From assembly GCF_000699445.3 (NCBI RefSeq), contig NC_067201.1:10905501-10969500 (forward strand): a stretch of 64,000 bases of DNA, written 5' to 3'. Below are positions 13,195 to 23,409 of this stretch, piece by piece (positions within the stretch are counted from its first letter, which is position 1; the number at the start of each line of letters is the position of its first letter). This DNA comes from Schistosoma haematobium (Eukaryota > Platyhelminthes > Trematoda > Strigeidida > Schistosomatidae). A program made the translations under genes and the position numbers. The notes beneath the pieces are model-generated. The model worked only from the letters and a program-made list of their open reading frames with translations, did not search any database and had not been told where the DNA came from.

Positions 13195-13505
13195 CAGTTT
13201 TTGCTTTGTATCATGTTCTAGTGAGAAGCTGTAACCAGTGGTGCTAATCTGTGTCAGGCAGAAACAGGTATCTACTTTAGACAATCAAAGAGGGATTGAT
13301 TTAAGTTACATATTAACACCATTAGATGCCGACTCAGTGGTCTGGAAGCTAAGCGTTCACTCACAAGACCGAAGATGTTGGGTTCGAGTCCCGCATGCGG
13401 GATCACGGGTGCATACTGCTGAGAAGTCCGATGCTAAGATAAATCGGTTGTCCAGTGTTCCCAGATTTTCAACATTGATCAATTCATGATTTCAATTTAA
13501 AAAAT
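13195..13505 (+). repeat. Hammerhead SINE-2, near full length
   Basis: Leader (TTCTAGTGAGAAGCTGTAAC), a tRNA-like head with box A near 13334 and box B GGGTTCGAGTCCCGC at about 13380, the hammerhead at 13411-13456, then the tail. Core damage: CTGAGAA instead of CTGANGA, a disrupted stem II and a changed GAAA region. Not expected to cleave. Confidence 0.65.
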
Positions 13506-13654
13506 ATAAATATATTCTGATGGACTCTCATGTTTTTTTATTTCAAATCAATCTGTATGCTGTGTGAATAAATTGTTAATTCTTTTTTGAAAAGTCACAA
13601 TCTCGTGTTACCGCTGAATTAGAGAATAAGATGATTAAGTGAACAAACGGGTTA

Positions 13655-13870
13655 GGATAATATGTAGATTCCTGATAAACCGTTGAGGTAAAATACATTC
13701 ATTGGTTGCAAAACAACATCAAACTGTCACCAAGACCTTAATATCCAACTTCAAATAGACAGGAAGTTATAAAGTTTAATTAAAATAGCATAGTAATCAA
13801 CAAAATTGTATTCTTATTTAACTAGGTTAGAAATACAAAGGTTCGATGTACTCGAACAGGATAAAAGTAC
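13655..13870 (-). repeat. Dispersed repeat family R2, copy 2
   Basis: Inverted relative to the copy at 4380-4680; the same landmark blocks appear in reverse complement. Unknown family. Confidence 0.5.
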
Positions 13871-14199
13871 TAATGGAACAAATTCATTGATGTAATGGGT
13901 ATATTGAATCATTCCTGTTGTGAGACCTTTTTTTAATCTTGTTTGAGATCAGTAACTTTTACTCTTAAGCTGTCGAACAGATCGAATGAAAAAGTTATTT
14001 AGTTCTACTTGGTTTTCGATAGCTCTCAACTTCACTTTAGTTCGTAATAGATGCTATATTGTAATTATACATTAATTTTACAACACGTTACTGGTCATAA
14101 AATTTTATTCGTATGAATTTCGTGGATAATTTTGGTTTGACATTATAACTGCCTTTCATCACCAACTAGGAATTATATATGGGTAAAACAATAACAGGT

Positions 14200-14360
14200 T
14201 TTTAGTAGTGGTTTAACATTGATCCACTCATCATAGCAATCTAAACTAAAAAATTTCCACAACCCTACACTGATAATTATCATGTACTCACTGGTGATTG
14301 GCTTCAAAATGGATTTCCTAGATTTCTAGAGAAAAGCTGTGAGCAAAGGAGTTCATCAGC
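14200..14360 (+). repeat. SINE-2 tail joined to SINE-2 head
   Basis: A diverged tail (GTGGTTTAACATTGATCCAC) runs through AATTTCCACAACCC directly into a leader block (TTTCTAGAGAAAAGCTGTGA). The tail of one unit is therefore followed by the head of the next in the same orientation, as on the minus strand near 26.29-26.15 kb. Confidence 0.45.
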
Positions 14361-14364
14361 ATCT

Positions 14365-15540
14365 GTTGTGAGACAATTACTCACGGAATAACCGATGTAT
14401 TTAGACGAATAAAAATAATTCTTTATTTATGTGCATAAATCTTCTTAATTTTTTTATCTTAAAGATTGAATTTTGACCAATTTTAGTTGGTATATGTGGA
14501 TCGATGAGTGGATTGCTTCAATATTGACAGTTAATCACAAGTATTTCAGTAAAGATGGATTATGACTAACACTGAAATTCGGAACACATGTTTGATCCTG
14601 TTTTTTTGGGGTGCGTTTTAAGCAAACAGTAATAAATTCGAATCCCAGTGTGAATATCAATTATAAGATGTCAATACATCATCTTATAAGTCTCCATAGA
14701 GGATGAAACATACATCTTAGATACCATCGCTAATCACTATCTCTCTTTACTTAAATTCAGAAACAAATATAATTGTTATTATAATTTATAATTAATTTAT
14801 TATTACGATTACTAATTGATTGGAAGAAAACAAAAAAAGAACAATTTCTTATTCTTTTGTCTTAAATATAAACATGAATATGTTTTCTTCTATTTTAAAC
14901 AAAAAACAACAACAACAACAACCATAACAAATGTATTTCTCTTCCCTATGTAAGTCAATTCATTCACAATTCTATTGACGCCAAATCGACCAGTCTGAAT
15001 ATAAATTCTTAAAGTTAGACTATTTCCATTAAGAACCAATTACAATGTTATAAATTATTAGTTATATATAGAAGAATTTTATTTTTATTTTAACCAATTA
15101 GAATTAAGCTAATAATTATAGAAACATTTAAGCGTGAAACATAATCATAACTAATATGTTTTCTCATTTAATCGAGTTATTTATTCCAAAAATAGAATAT
15201 TTGTAAAGGAAAACTTTTAACATGGAGTTTTGGTTTGTTTGTTTGTTTTATGTGGAGAGAATGTAAATAAAAAGAGGTGAGAAAATACCTGGGAGATTGT
15301 TGATTTTTTTTTAAAAAAAGAAGGCGGTGGGGGGTTTAATATCATGATTTTTTTTATTTATAGAAATACAAGCATATGATTTACCAATTCTATAAATTCA
15401 TTTTCATTTTCATCACATCCCCCCTACATAGGGGGAGTAGCAGAATAATGATTACAATAAAGGTATTCTTATATTGATTTCTGTGGTGAACAGATATTTT
15501 ATGAAGACATAATAAGTATAGAACTATAAATCATTGAAAG
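14365..15540. other. Low-complexity non-coding tract
   Basis: AT-rich with (CAA)n near 14904-14920, (GTTT)n near 15232-15248 and homopolymer runs near 15300-15360. No gene seen. Confidence 0.45.
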
Positions 15541-15544
15541 CGAA

Positions 15545-15725
15545 GATAGATAGTGGCCAGCAGTAGAATCAAATATGCGCGTTTCGTCCTGTCTGGGACT
15601 CGTCAGCTGGATGTATCTACATTTCAGAGTTGATGTTCACTCTGGAACTCGGACCCCGTATCGTTCGCTTCAGACGCCATCGTGTTATCCACTAAGCTAC
15701 TGAGTCCTGATAGCCACTTCATTGT
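15545..15725 (-). repeat. Sm-alpha-type hammerhead SINE copy
   Basis: Minus strand: a tRNA-like head (ACTCAGTAGCTTAGTGGATA, box B GGGTCCGAGTTCC), then CATCCAGCTGACGAGTCC and GGACGAAACGCGC, the hammerhead core. CTGACGA (15600-15606) and GAAA (15582-15585) are intact and stem II is GTCC/GGAC. The cleavage triplet is ATA where the family has GTC, and the distal stem I strand carries mismatches. Known for Sm-alpha elements: short tRNA-like schistosome SINEs whose transcript contains a self-cleaving hammerhead. Confidence 0.7.
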
Positions 15726-15734
15726 GCAATGGGG

Positions 15735-15975
15735 TGAATTTTAGATTCAATTGGTGTTGTTTATATGAATCTTCCCATTGAATTTTAGGACTGCGATTGA
15801 TCAGTATCTTATCGGAATATGTACATACTGTGCGTATTGCAGATACACCCAGCTGACGAGTCCCAAATAGATGGAAACGCGCGTCCTGGATTCCACTGCT
15901 AGCCACTATCCATATTTGCTTAATAGACTTGTGAATTGAGGCGTTATCGAGATAATACACACAGTACGTACATAT
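15735..15975 (+). repeat. Sm-alpha-type hammerhead SINE copy
   Basis: The plus strand carries CCAGCTGACGAGTCCC, then GATGGAAACGCGCGTC and CTGGATTCCACTGC. Stem III and the GTC cleavage site are intact and stem I is largely so. Stem II is broken because GGAC has become GATG. It sits next to the opposite-strand copy at 15545-15725. An upstream block ATCTTCCCATTGA..TTAGGACTGC recurs at 21597-21620 and 60029-60050. Confidence 0.65.
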
Positions 15976-16030
15976 TCCAATAAGAGACTAATCAACTGCA
16001 GTCGTAAACATCAATAGGAAGATTCAGGTA
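15960..16030 (-). repeat. Sm-alpha upstream block, isolated
   Basis: Reverse complement of the ATCTTCCYATTGATGTTTA..ACTGCAGTTGAT block found upstream of other Sm-alpha copies. A fragment without the ribozyme. Confidence 0.4.
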
Positions 16031-16544
16031 AACAATGTCAAGTGAATTTATAAATCATTAGACTGAACACTCACTGATAAAAATGAATGGTTTTCCCCGT
16101 GACATATGAAGTTATAACTCCATATAATGTCATGGGTGCCTAGTGATGATAAGACAAAGGTACGATGCTTTCTACATTGCAGAGTTTCGCAATATTATGA
16201 AAGAGTATAAAGTTATACTTTTTCGAGACTTTACTAGACTCCACAATCGATGGGTAATAAGCTTTAAGTTTGGGTTTCGTGCTAGTTGTGTCACTTGTCA
16301 CTAAACGAAACCTACACTTTTGATGGGACTGATTTTCCCTTACGATTCGAATTAGTAACAGTCAGTGTCACCATTAATGATGTTACTAATGAGTTTTTGA
16401 AAACTTCAAACAACTCGCTACAATATGATATTTGTATTATTTGATCATTTACTCTTAACCATTGTCTTATTGCCTCAACAGCTTATTGGGTAACATGTTA
16501 ACACTAGGACAAATCATGTAATGGGTTTAACTTACAGTATGAAA

Positions 16545-16612
16545 ATCAACAATAGGATGTAGGTACATCCAGGTGACGACTCCCAAAATCGGACGAAAGA
16601 CGAGTCCTAATT
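16545..16612 (+). repeat. Sm-alpha hammerhead remnant
   Basis: CATCCAGGTGACGACTCCC followed by CGGACGAAAGACGAGTC. Core position C3 is G and the stems are imperfect; inactive remnant. Confidence 0.5.
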
Positions 16613-16849
16613 TTTACTGTTATTAGTAATCTAACAAAGTAACTACAGTATAGTTAAATGTAAATCTATTTCAGTGGAATCAGATTACTTGATCACTATT
16701 AGTAAGTTCAACATTCTTTTTTTCCCAAGTTAGTGATTATTTGATCATTTATAATAAAAATATTGGTGAAAATTCTGACAAATAAATGACTGGTTAGTAC
16801 CAGCTTGTCAATAGTTTTATTAAACAATAAAATTTTCAAATAATTGAAC

Positions 16850-17160
16850 TTAGCCATCATCCGGAAGATACAAGTGTTTATTAACAGTTGTCTACGCAAA
16901 ATACTTCAGATCCGTTGGCCGGACACTATTAGCAACAACCAACTGTGGGAAAGAACAAACCAGATCCCAGTGGAGGAAGAAATTAGGAAGAAGTGCTGGA
17001 AGTGGATAGGACACACATTGAAGAAAGCACCCAACTGCGTCACAAGACAAGCCCTCACATGGAATCCTGAAGGCCAAAGGAAAAGAGGAAGACCAAAGAA
17101 CACATTACGCCGGGAAATGGAGATAGACATGAGAAAAATCATTTGTATGAATTAAGGTCA
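16850..17160 (+). pseudogene. RTE-clade retrotransposon 3' fragment
   Basis: A 103-codon open stretch encodes the C-terminal tail typical of RTE-type (SR2-like) schistosome retrotransposons. Landmarks are [46 protein letters not shown] and [13 protein letters not shown]. The same segment recurs at 44560-44830 (+), 56150-56470 (-) and 62520-62820 (-). There is no endonuclease or RT here, so this is a 5'-truncated dead copy. It is followed by a SINE-2 tail. Confidence 0.75.
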
Positions 17161-17184
17161 AGGTTATTGTCGACAATTAACGCT

Positions 17185-17295
17185 TCCAAGACTTCCAGGT
17201 TTTCCATAGTGGTCTAGCTTCAATTGATTCATGATCTCAACTAGTGAAATTACTATAATATCCACAAAAACCCCTTCTGAAGTTAGTGCTTGCCT
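17185..17295 (+). repeat. SINE-2 tail fragment
   Basis: CTTCCAGGTTTTCCATAGTG through ATATCCACAAAAACCCCTTC, the 3' tail of the SINE-2 family, lying just after the RTE fragment. Confidence 0.5.
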
Positions 17296-17299
17296 CAAG

Positions 17300-18655
17300 T
17301 TGTTCACAAGTGTACACTATTTATGTACTTATCCTCATATCATGGAATTTTTTATGACCAATTTCATCAATTCTACTAAAAATGTTTATTATATAGATAA
17401 AAATGAATCCAACCTCAACCTTGAGTCTTTGGGGTGGAAACCAGGATCGTCATATCTAGTGGAGGCTAAAGGTATACGCTTTTGATTCTTTATTTGATTT
17501 GGTAGATTTTAGGATATACCATGGTTCTTTTTTGTTTTAGCTTGCACTCAACAATACATCACTATTGTTGTGATGACTGATCAATGATTATATTAGTTTA
17601 GCTTGGCCTGAACAGGTTTATTCTCTTCCAATTGTCTAGATAAGTTTTCCCCTTCTTATGTACATAACTGTTTTGTTTTTGTGATAGCTTACGGTAATTT
17701 CGGACTTTTGACGATTTAGAGATCCTCCTAATACAAAGTGGGATCTATACAAATTTGACAAACTGGAAGAATAATACGAAACATTTCAACAATAATCCCC
17801 AACGCATATAAAGTAAGGGAAGTTAGGAACTCAGGCAAAGGCTCGATATTCAAAGAAGTCGAAATTATGACCGAAACAATTATGACCTTGAGATACATAG
17901 CAAGACATCCATACCAAAAACGAAAACAACCGACTATATGCCAGTGACATTCACTGCAGTAATACAAATTCGAAAAGAGAAGTCTATAGAGAACTTCCAC
18001 ACGCTTCAGAACTAATGTCTAATCAAAAAGAATACGCAATTTGCGGTTTTCGTAGAAATTACACTTTCATTATTTCAAATCTTAAAACTGTGATTTTTAC
18101 TGAATAAAATTTCGATAAAATACTCTTTATTTGAACAAATTGACTAGTATAACAATAATCACATAAAAAATTTGTCAACAAATCGAATATACATGAATAT
18201 ATTACATTTATGGACATATACAAGTGAGGGCTTCTAAAGTGAGTGAGAATAAACAAATGTGGATACTAAATCGATTGATCAGTTTCCAATTACTTCATCA
18301 GACGAAACTCTCAACTACATATGGATTATGCAAAATAAATGACATGACTAATTATAATATATTGTTTGAAAAAATATCTACGTTAGAAACAGGAAATTGC
18401 CTAAACTTACTTTTAAACAATGAATGCTTTGAGAAAATTATCAGAGAAATTCAGAAACCTATTCGTAATGAACTCCACCAAGTTAATTTTTGAAATGTTA
18501 AATTTACTATTAATATTAGTATCTTTTCCATAGATTTTTAGAATCTCAAGTTCATCAGTGCTATGAATAGGTGATCGAATAGAAACGGAAAATTTTGAAG
18601 CTATTCTGAGGTTAATGAGTACATATTCATTATTTCATACACATAGTTCCCTTTA
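17300..18655. other. Non-coding tract with one weak coding candidate
   Basis: No recognised element. The plus ORF at 18224-18493 (89 codons) has a more balanced composition than its neighbours (ISTLETGNCLNLLLNNECFE) and ends in a normal stop, so a terminal exon is conceivable. No domain, upstream exon or strong splice acceptor was found. Confidence 0.3.
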
Positions 18656-18660
18656 TTATC

Positions 18661-18859
18661 TTAAAGAGAGCAAGAGCAAAGATTGGTGCAGAATAATATG
18701 AATTCATTTTATTTCGTTAGGTTCTCATCAGCTGCTTACAACCTAAAATATTTAAAATTCATCGTTATTACAAATATTGACATACTTATACATAAGAGGG
18801 TGATTAAGGATGAATAAATGTATCATGGTGTTGCAAAGATTCCGATAGAGTTAATGAGA
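18661..18859 (-). repeat. Penelope-like terminal repeat with hammerhead (inverted pair, left)
   Basis: 199-bp block that is the inverted copy of 19498-19696 with only a handful of differences. On the minus strand, in sense with the GIY-YIG reading frame next to it, it carries a complete hammerhead: CTGATGA (18731-18725), GAAA, a hairpin-forming stem III (ATGAATTCAT) and stem I GCAG/CTGC, with predicted cleavage between 18692 and 18691. Hammerheads in terminal repeats are an established feature of Penelope-like elements. Confidence 0.7.
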
Positions 18860-19065
18860 TCATAAAATTTTGTTTCGAATAAATAAAGTTTGAGAGGGAA
18901 TGTTCCGGAACATTGAAATAGTGATTAGAACTCATGAAAATAGATTAATGGTAATAAAGGAAGATATGAATTGAAATCAGTCAGTTATGTATGATGTAAT
19001 TTAAAAGAGTTGGAGTAATGATGCAATAAATAAATAGAGAAATAAATGAATAAAAAAGGGGGTTA

Positions 19066-19539
19066 TTGTTACCAGGGTAAAGAAAGATTTATTACTGTCT
19101 CTTTTTGTATACATAGATCTGGTTTTAGACGTTTGATTGCTAATGCTTCAGCAAATTTCAGAAGGTTGGAGCTTGATTGTTTATTAATCACCCTTAAGGA
19201 CTTCAGTATATCGACTTTGTGTCCTGTGTCAACGAGATGTCTTGCGATGGCACTGTTGAATGCTTGCAATCCGTTTGATGTTAGACTTTACGGAATATGT
19301 TCTTTAAATCGGACGTAGGCTCTCCTTTCTGTTCTACCAATGTAACCGCCTTGGCAGACACATGTGAATTTGTATACACAGTTGGTGGTAACATCAAAGG
19401 GATACTCGTCGACCTTTGATTGTGTCAAAGAACATGTTGTTTTGGACAGGACAATCAATTTTGCCGCAGGATAAGTTCTTGTCAATGCAGTTTTTAGTCT
19501 CATTAACTCTATCGTAATCTTCGCTACACCATGATACAT
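19066..19539 (-). pseudogene. Penelope-like element C-terminus (GIY-YIG endonuclease), one stop
   Basis: A minus-strand frame of about 158 codons is interrupted by one TAA near 19287. It contains NCVYKFTCVCQGGYIGRTER and RAYVRFKEH, the GIY-YIG core with the Cys-rich finger typical of Penelope-like elements. HLVDTGHKVD and the downstream FAEALAIKRLKPDLC follow. The RT domain is absent, so the copy is 5'-truncated, and the two inverted 199-bp repeats bracket it. The N-terminal part of this frame lies inside the right inverted repeat. The low decay suggests fairly recent insertion. It cannot encode a working protein because RT is missing. Confidence 0.75.
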
Positions 19540-19696
19540 TTATTCATCCTTAATCACCCTCTTATGTATAAGTATGTCAATATTTGTAATAACGATGAAT
19601 TTTAAATAATTTAGGTTGTAAGCAGCTGATGAGAACCTAACGAAATAAAATGAATTCATATTATTCTGCACCAATCTTTGTTCTTGCTCTCTTTAA
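19498..19696 (+). repeat. Penelope-like terminal repeat with hammerhead (inverted pair, right)
   Basis: Inverted partner of 18661-18859. On the plus strand: GCAG (19622-19625), CTGATGA (19626-19632), GAAA (19642-19645), a self-complementary ATGAATTCAT, then CTGC (19666-19669), with predicted cleavage between 19665 and 19666. Helix II is almost absent (GAACCTAAC). An upstream GGTT (19613-19616) could pair with the loop AACC (19634-19637), which may compensate; that pairing is inference. Confidence 0.7.
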
Positions 19697-19867
19697 CATA
19701 TTCAATAATTGATTTGTCGTGTTTTAATATTGTCTTAATTTTATGCTACAATTCAATTGATTATTAATGGTTGTTATATCATTTTCCGTTCACAGACTAA
19801 GATTAATTACTTATAAACCTATGTTACTTAAAAAAATTGTACCAAAAAGATCTTAACAGTGTACATA

Positions 19868-19940
19868 TTATTATTATTGCTGATGACTTTATTCAATGTT
19901 GCCTATTTAGTACAATAGAGAATTCTCAATATAAAGTATT
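19868..19940 (+). repeat. (ATT)n-linked repeat R4, copy 2
   Basis: ATTATTATT then GACTTTATTCAATGTTG and TAGTACAATAGAGAATTCTC. Same organisation as 9890 and 22636. Confidence 0.45.
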
Positions 19941-19959
19941 TTAACAAATTTCTCTTACC

Positions 19960-21590
19960 AAGCAAAAATATCCGATAACTGCATAAATATATACATGAAT
20001 TATGTAAATAAACTACCTGGAATTAAATGAAGTGTTTTTTTCCTAATCAGAGAAGAATCTATACAACTTTTAGTTAGTAACATGTTTAAGAATACAAGTT
20101 ATTGATGACGTTAACTATTACAATCTGTTTGTCAGATAAGGTATTGTAGAGCTTATATACTTTTGCTTAGATGCATGGATTCTAACATATTGGCGCCTTG
20201 TTCTATTAGAAGATATACAAGAAGAAAGATACGAATAAAGTAGATGACTAATATCTGATAAAATAACGCTTTCCAGGAGTTTTCCATATTTTAAATGTTG
20301 ATCCACAATCATAGTCATAATGACTTTAAAAAAATTCATCACATACTTTATTAACCGTCCTTAGCATTCTTTGCAACAAAGCAAAATCTTTTTCATCAAA
20401 AGCCAAGAAAAGAATAATGGAGAACGGTGGAGAATAACAGGCAATATGCAAGAGTAATGTGAATAATGTGAAAAACATGTAGCTTTTTTATGTATAATAA
20501 ATCAAACGGAAAACTTCATTCGATACCAATAAAACATAAGAAGACTAAGAGAGATCAGTGGAAAACCTTACACCAAGATAAATGACATTTGACACTGTTT
20601 TTTACTACAAAATCTCCAATGGTGTAAACTTTATGGTATTCCAATAGGGTTACTTATTATTAGTGATACATTGTGAAACTAATGCATGTATATTTCTATA
20701 ATCAGGTAAGTTTTAAGTAATGATTGATGATTTGGGACGGAGAAATTTTTGTGTAAACAAATTAAAGCTGATGCATGCTTTAGTCGATTTTTAAAATTAG
20801 AATTATTGATATAGATGGGAACACAACACTTAGCAACTCTATAGACAATATTTATTCACTCAGAGTTTAAATATGGAATATTTTGGGAGACGAAGAATCA
20901 GTTAAGAAGTTGATATTCTCAAGTGTTTAATGTACAAGATTATTTATCAAATTAATTTCAATCGACAATTTCTGAGATACATTTTTAAATATCAGTGAAT
21001 ATTACAGACCACCATGTATAGCTTTAAGTCGTTTTTACATCAATTATCTTACTATCATGAATAAAAGTAGTTTAGATAATATTTCAACTTTCCATACAAT
21101 TAATTTAACCTTTGATCAATCATACAAACCGTTATTTAGCTATCAAATAATTCATTCAGCATTCTATATACAATGCTTACACATAATAGGAAATATAAAA
21201 CAATTTCCATTTGTGATCGAACTATGCCCATTTGTTAATTAACTACAAAATACAGAACTCAAATTGATGTGTGAGATTAACCATATGAAGAGTGGAGGAC
21301 GAGTAGCTACAATCAACTCAGTAATATTAATCAAATTCATATATGTGAGGATTACTGAAATTTTGACATTTGTTGATCAGTAAGTAGTGGAAAATGTCAT
21401 ATTTGTTTAGTCCTTACCGCCAATAGAATTCTATAGATTATATTATAAAGTTAATTTTTCGTCATGAAATAATATCAACAACAGAACCATTGAAAACTAG
21501 GCATCTAAAATCGTCTTACTTTGTGATGTTACAAAAGACAGAAATCTTTAATAATAATTATTATTATTCACTTGGTGTTGTTTTAATTGT
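19960..21590. other. Non-coding AT-rich tract
   Basis: No recognised repeat or gene; ORFs at 20118-20342 (-) and 21057-21242 (+) lack any motif. Confidence 0.4.
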
Positions 21591-21596
21591 TTGAAT

Positions 21597-21855
21597 CTTC
21601 CCATTGATGTTTAGGACTGCAATTGATCAGTCTCTTATTATAATATGTGCATCCTGTGCGGATTGCACTAAGTCACAAGTTCTTTAAGCAAATATGGATA
21701 GTGGCTAGCAGTGGAATTCAGGGCACGCGTTTCCATCTATTTTGGACTTGTCAGCTGGATGTACCTGCATCTCAGTGTTGATGTTCATCCCGGGACTCAG
21801 ATCCAGTACCGTTCGCTTCAAACGCTATCGCGTTATTCATTTAACTACTGAGTAA
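21597..21855 (-). repeat. Sm-alpha-type SINE, degenerate
   Basis: On the minus strand the tRNA-like region (near 21790-21850) is followed by CATCCAGCTGACAAGTCC and GATGGAAACGCGTG. The core is CTGACAA and stem II is lost, so it should be inactive. The plus-strand CTTCCCATTGATGTTTAGG block at 21600-21618 matches the one adjoining other copies. Confidence 0.55.
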
Positions 21856-22625
21856 TAATAATAACAGTTATTATTATTATTATTGTCCACCATAGAAGTG
21901 AGTAAAGTTAATTAATATTTTTTTACTACAATTTTAACAACAGAATCAATTCAACAGATGTAATGATTAAGACAAAATTGATTTTATTGTTTGTCTCTCT
22001 CTCTCTCTCTCACTGTCACTCTCCCTCTCTTGCTTCTATCCTACTTATTTATTTCCTTGTATGAATAGATGAAATTATAAATTACTGCCCAAGGGTGAAT
22101 TTTTGAAAAAAAATCTAAAAAATGAAAAAAGAAAGAAAACTATGATGTTCATGGTGATTCATACAAATTTTTTTTTTAAAAAAAATTAATGGTAAACAAT
22201 TTTTCTTTCCAGTAAAATCACTTCTATTTTCTCTATTCATAATCTTTTCCTTAGGATAAGATCATTATTATTATTTAACAAAATTGTTAGTCCATTAAAA
22301 TTCAATAATTTTATTCTCAAGCATCATATCATCAAACAAAATAAAAGTAAAGATGAATAAGCTTTAATAATGATAATAAATATGTATGTTGATGTTGTAT
22401 GTCTTAGTAACAAATGTATATCTCACTATTTCTATTTAAAATAGATTGGTTAATATTACCCGGATCAATTAATCAATCAATAATTAATGTACCCTTTATA
22501 TAGTTTTGTATATTGATCGGATACAAATAAATGATTTTCAATCATATGAACTAATAATTAGACAGAGGAAAAAAAAGAATAAAGTTTATAAATATAAATA
22601 AACTTTTTATTTTATAATATAAATG
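21856..22625. other. Low-complexity tract
   Basis: (ATT)n at about 21868-21885, a (CT)n run at about 21994-22012, T/A homopolymers near 22170-22185. No gene seen. Confidence 0.5.
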
Positions 22626-22635
22626 AATTTTGTCG

Positions 22636-22725
22636 TTATTATTATTATTATTATCAGCTTTATTCAATATTATATTTTTGGTACAATATAGAATTCTCAG
22701 CGTAAAGTATTTCAACGAGTTTCTG
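22636..22725 (+). repeat. (ATT)n-linked repeat R4, copy 3
   Basis: (ATT)n then CAGCTTTATTCAATATTATA and TTGGTACAATATAGAATTCT. Third instance of the R4 block in this window. Confidence 0.5.
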
Positions 22726-22889
22726 TTTCTTTCTTCTTGGTCGGTCCTGGCGTTAAATATTGAGTGATCGCCAGTTAGATATTAGCACTTCAGTAAATGA
22801 ACATCTGAATAATGTGCATTCTTTTCGTTGTATCTTGCCAGCAACCACATTGTCTCTTATTGAGTTTTTTTTTTTTAACTTTGACAACG

Positions 22890-23035
22890 AAAGGCTGTAC
22901 ACTTTTCAGAAACGCAGCAGAATAGGTTATGCGATTAATAAACATTATGATATATTAAAACAAACAAAAATAGATAACTTGTTGAAATATCTAGATGGCA
23001 GGAACAGGTAGCCCAGATGCTCAAGCAGGCCGCCC
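22890..23035 (+). repeat. Dispersed repeat shared with 60.4 kb
   Basis: A stretch including ATAACTTGTTGAAATATC, then GATGGCAGGAACAGGTAGCC and CAAGCAGGCCGCC, matches 60380-60515 in direct orientation. Family unknown. The ORF over it (22760-23011) has no domain. Confidence 0.45.
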
Positions 23036-23409
23036 TTTATAAAACCAATAATTATTGTTGTCGTTATTGTTGAAGTTTTTTCATTAGTTTTTAAGTTTTA
23101 TAATAATCGTAGACATATGAATCATCTGAAGATTGATGTTCAGTTCAAGAATTTATTTACCCAAACACAAGATTTAATGAACTTAATGTAAACACTGAAC
23201 ATGAAAGATTCAAAACCATATTAGTTGATTGCTGTAATCAATTTAAAAGCAACAAGTATCACACAAATAGTATATATTGTCTGATTAATATCGTGAAGTT
23301 AGCTGGAAATTAAAATCGAACGAGTACATTCTTATCACTTAACCTGATAAATGATAGCACATCGTAATTCTAAACAAAACAGATTACATAGAATAAGATG
23401 AACACCCTG

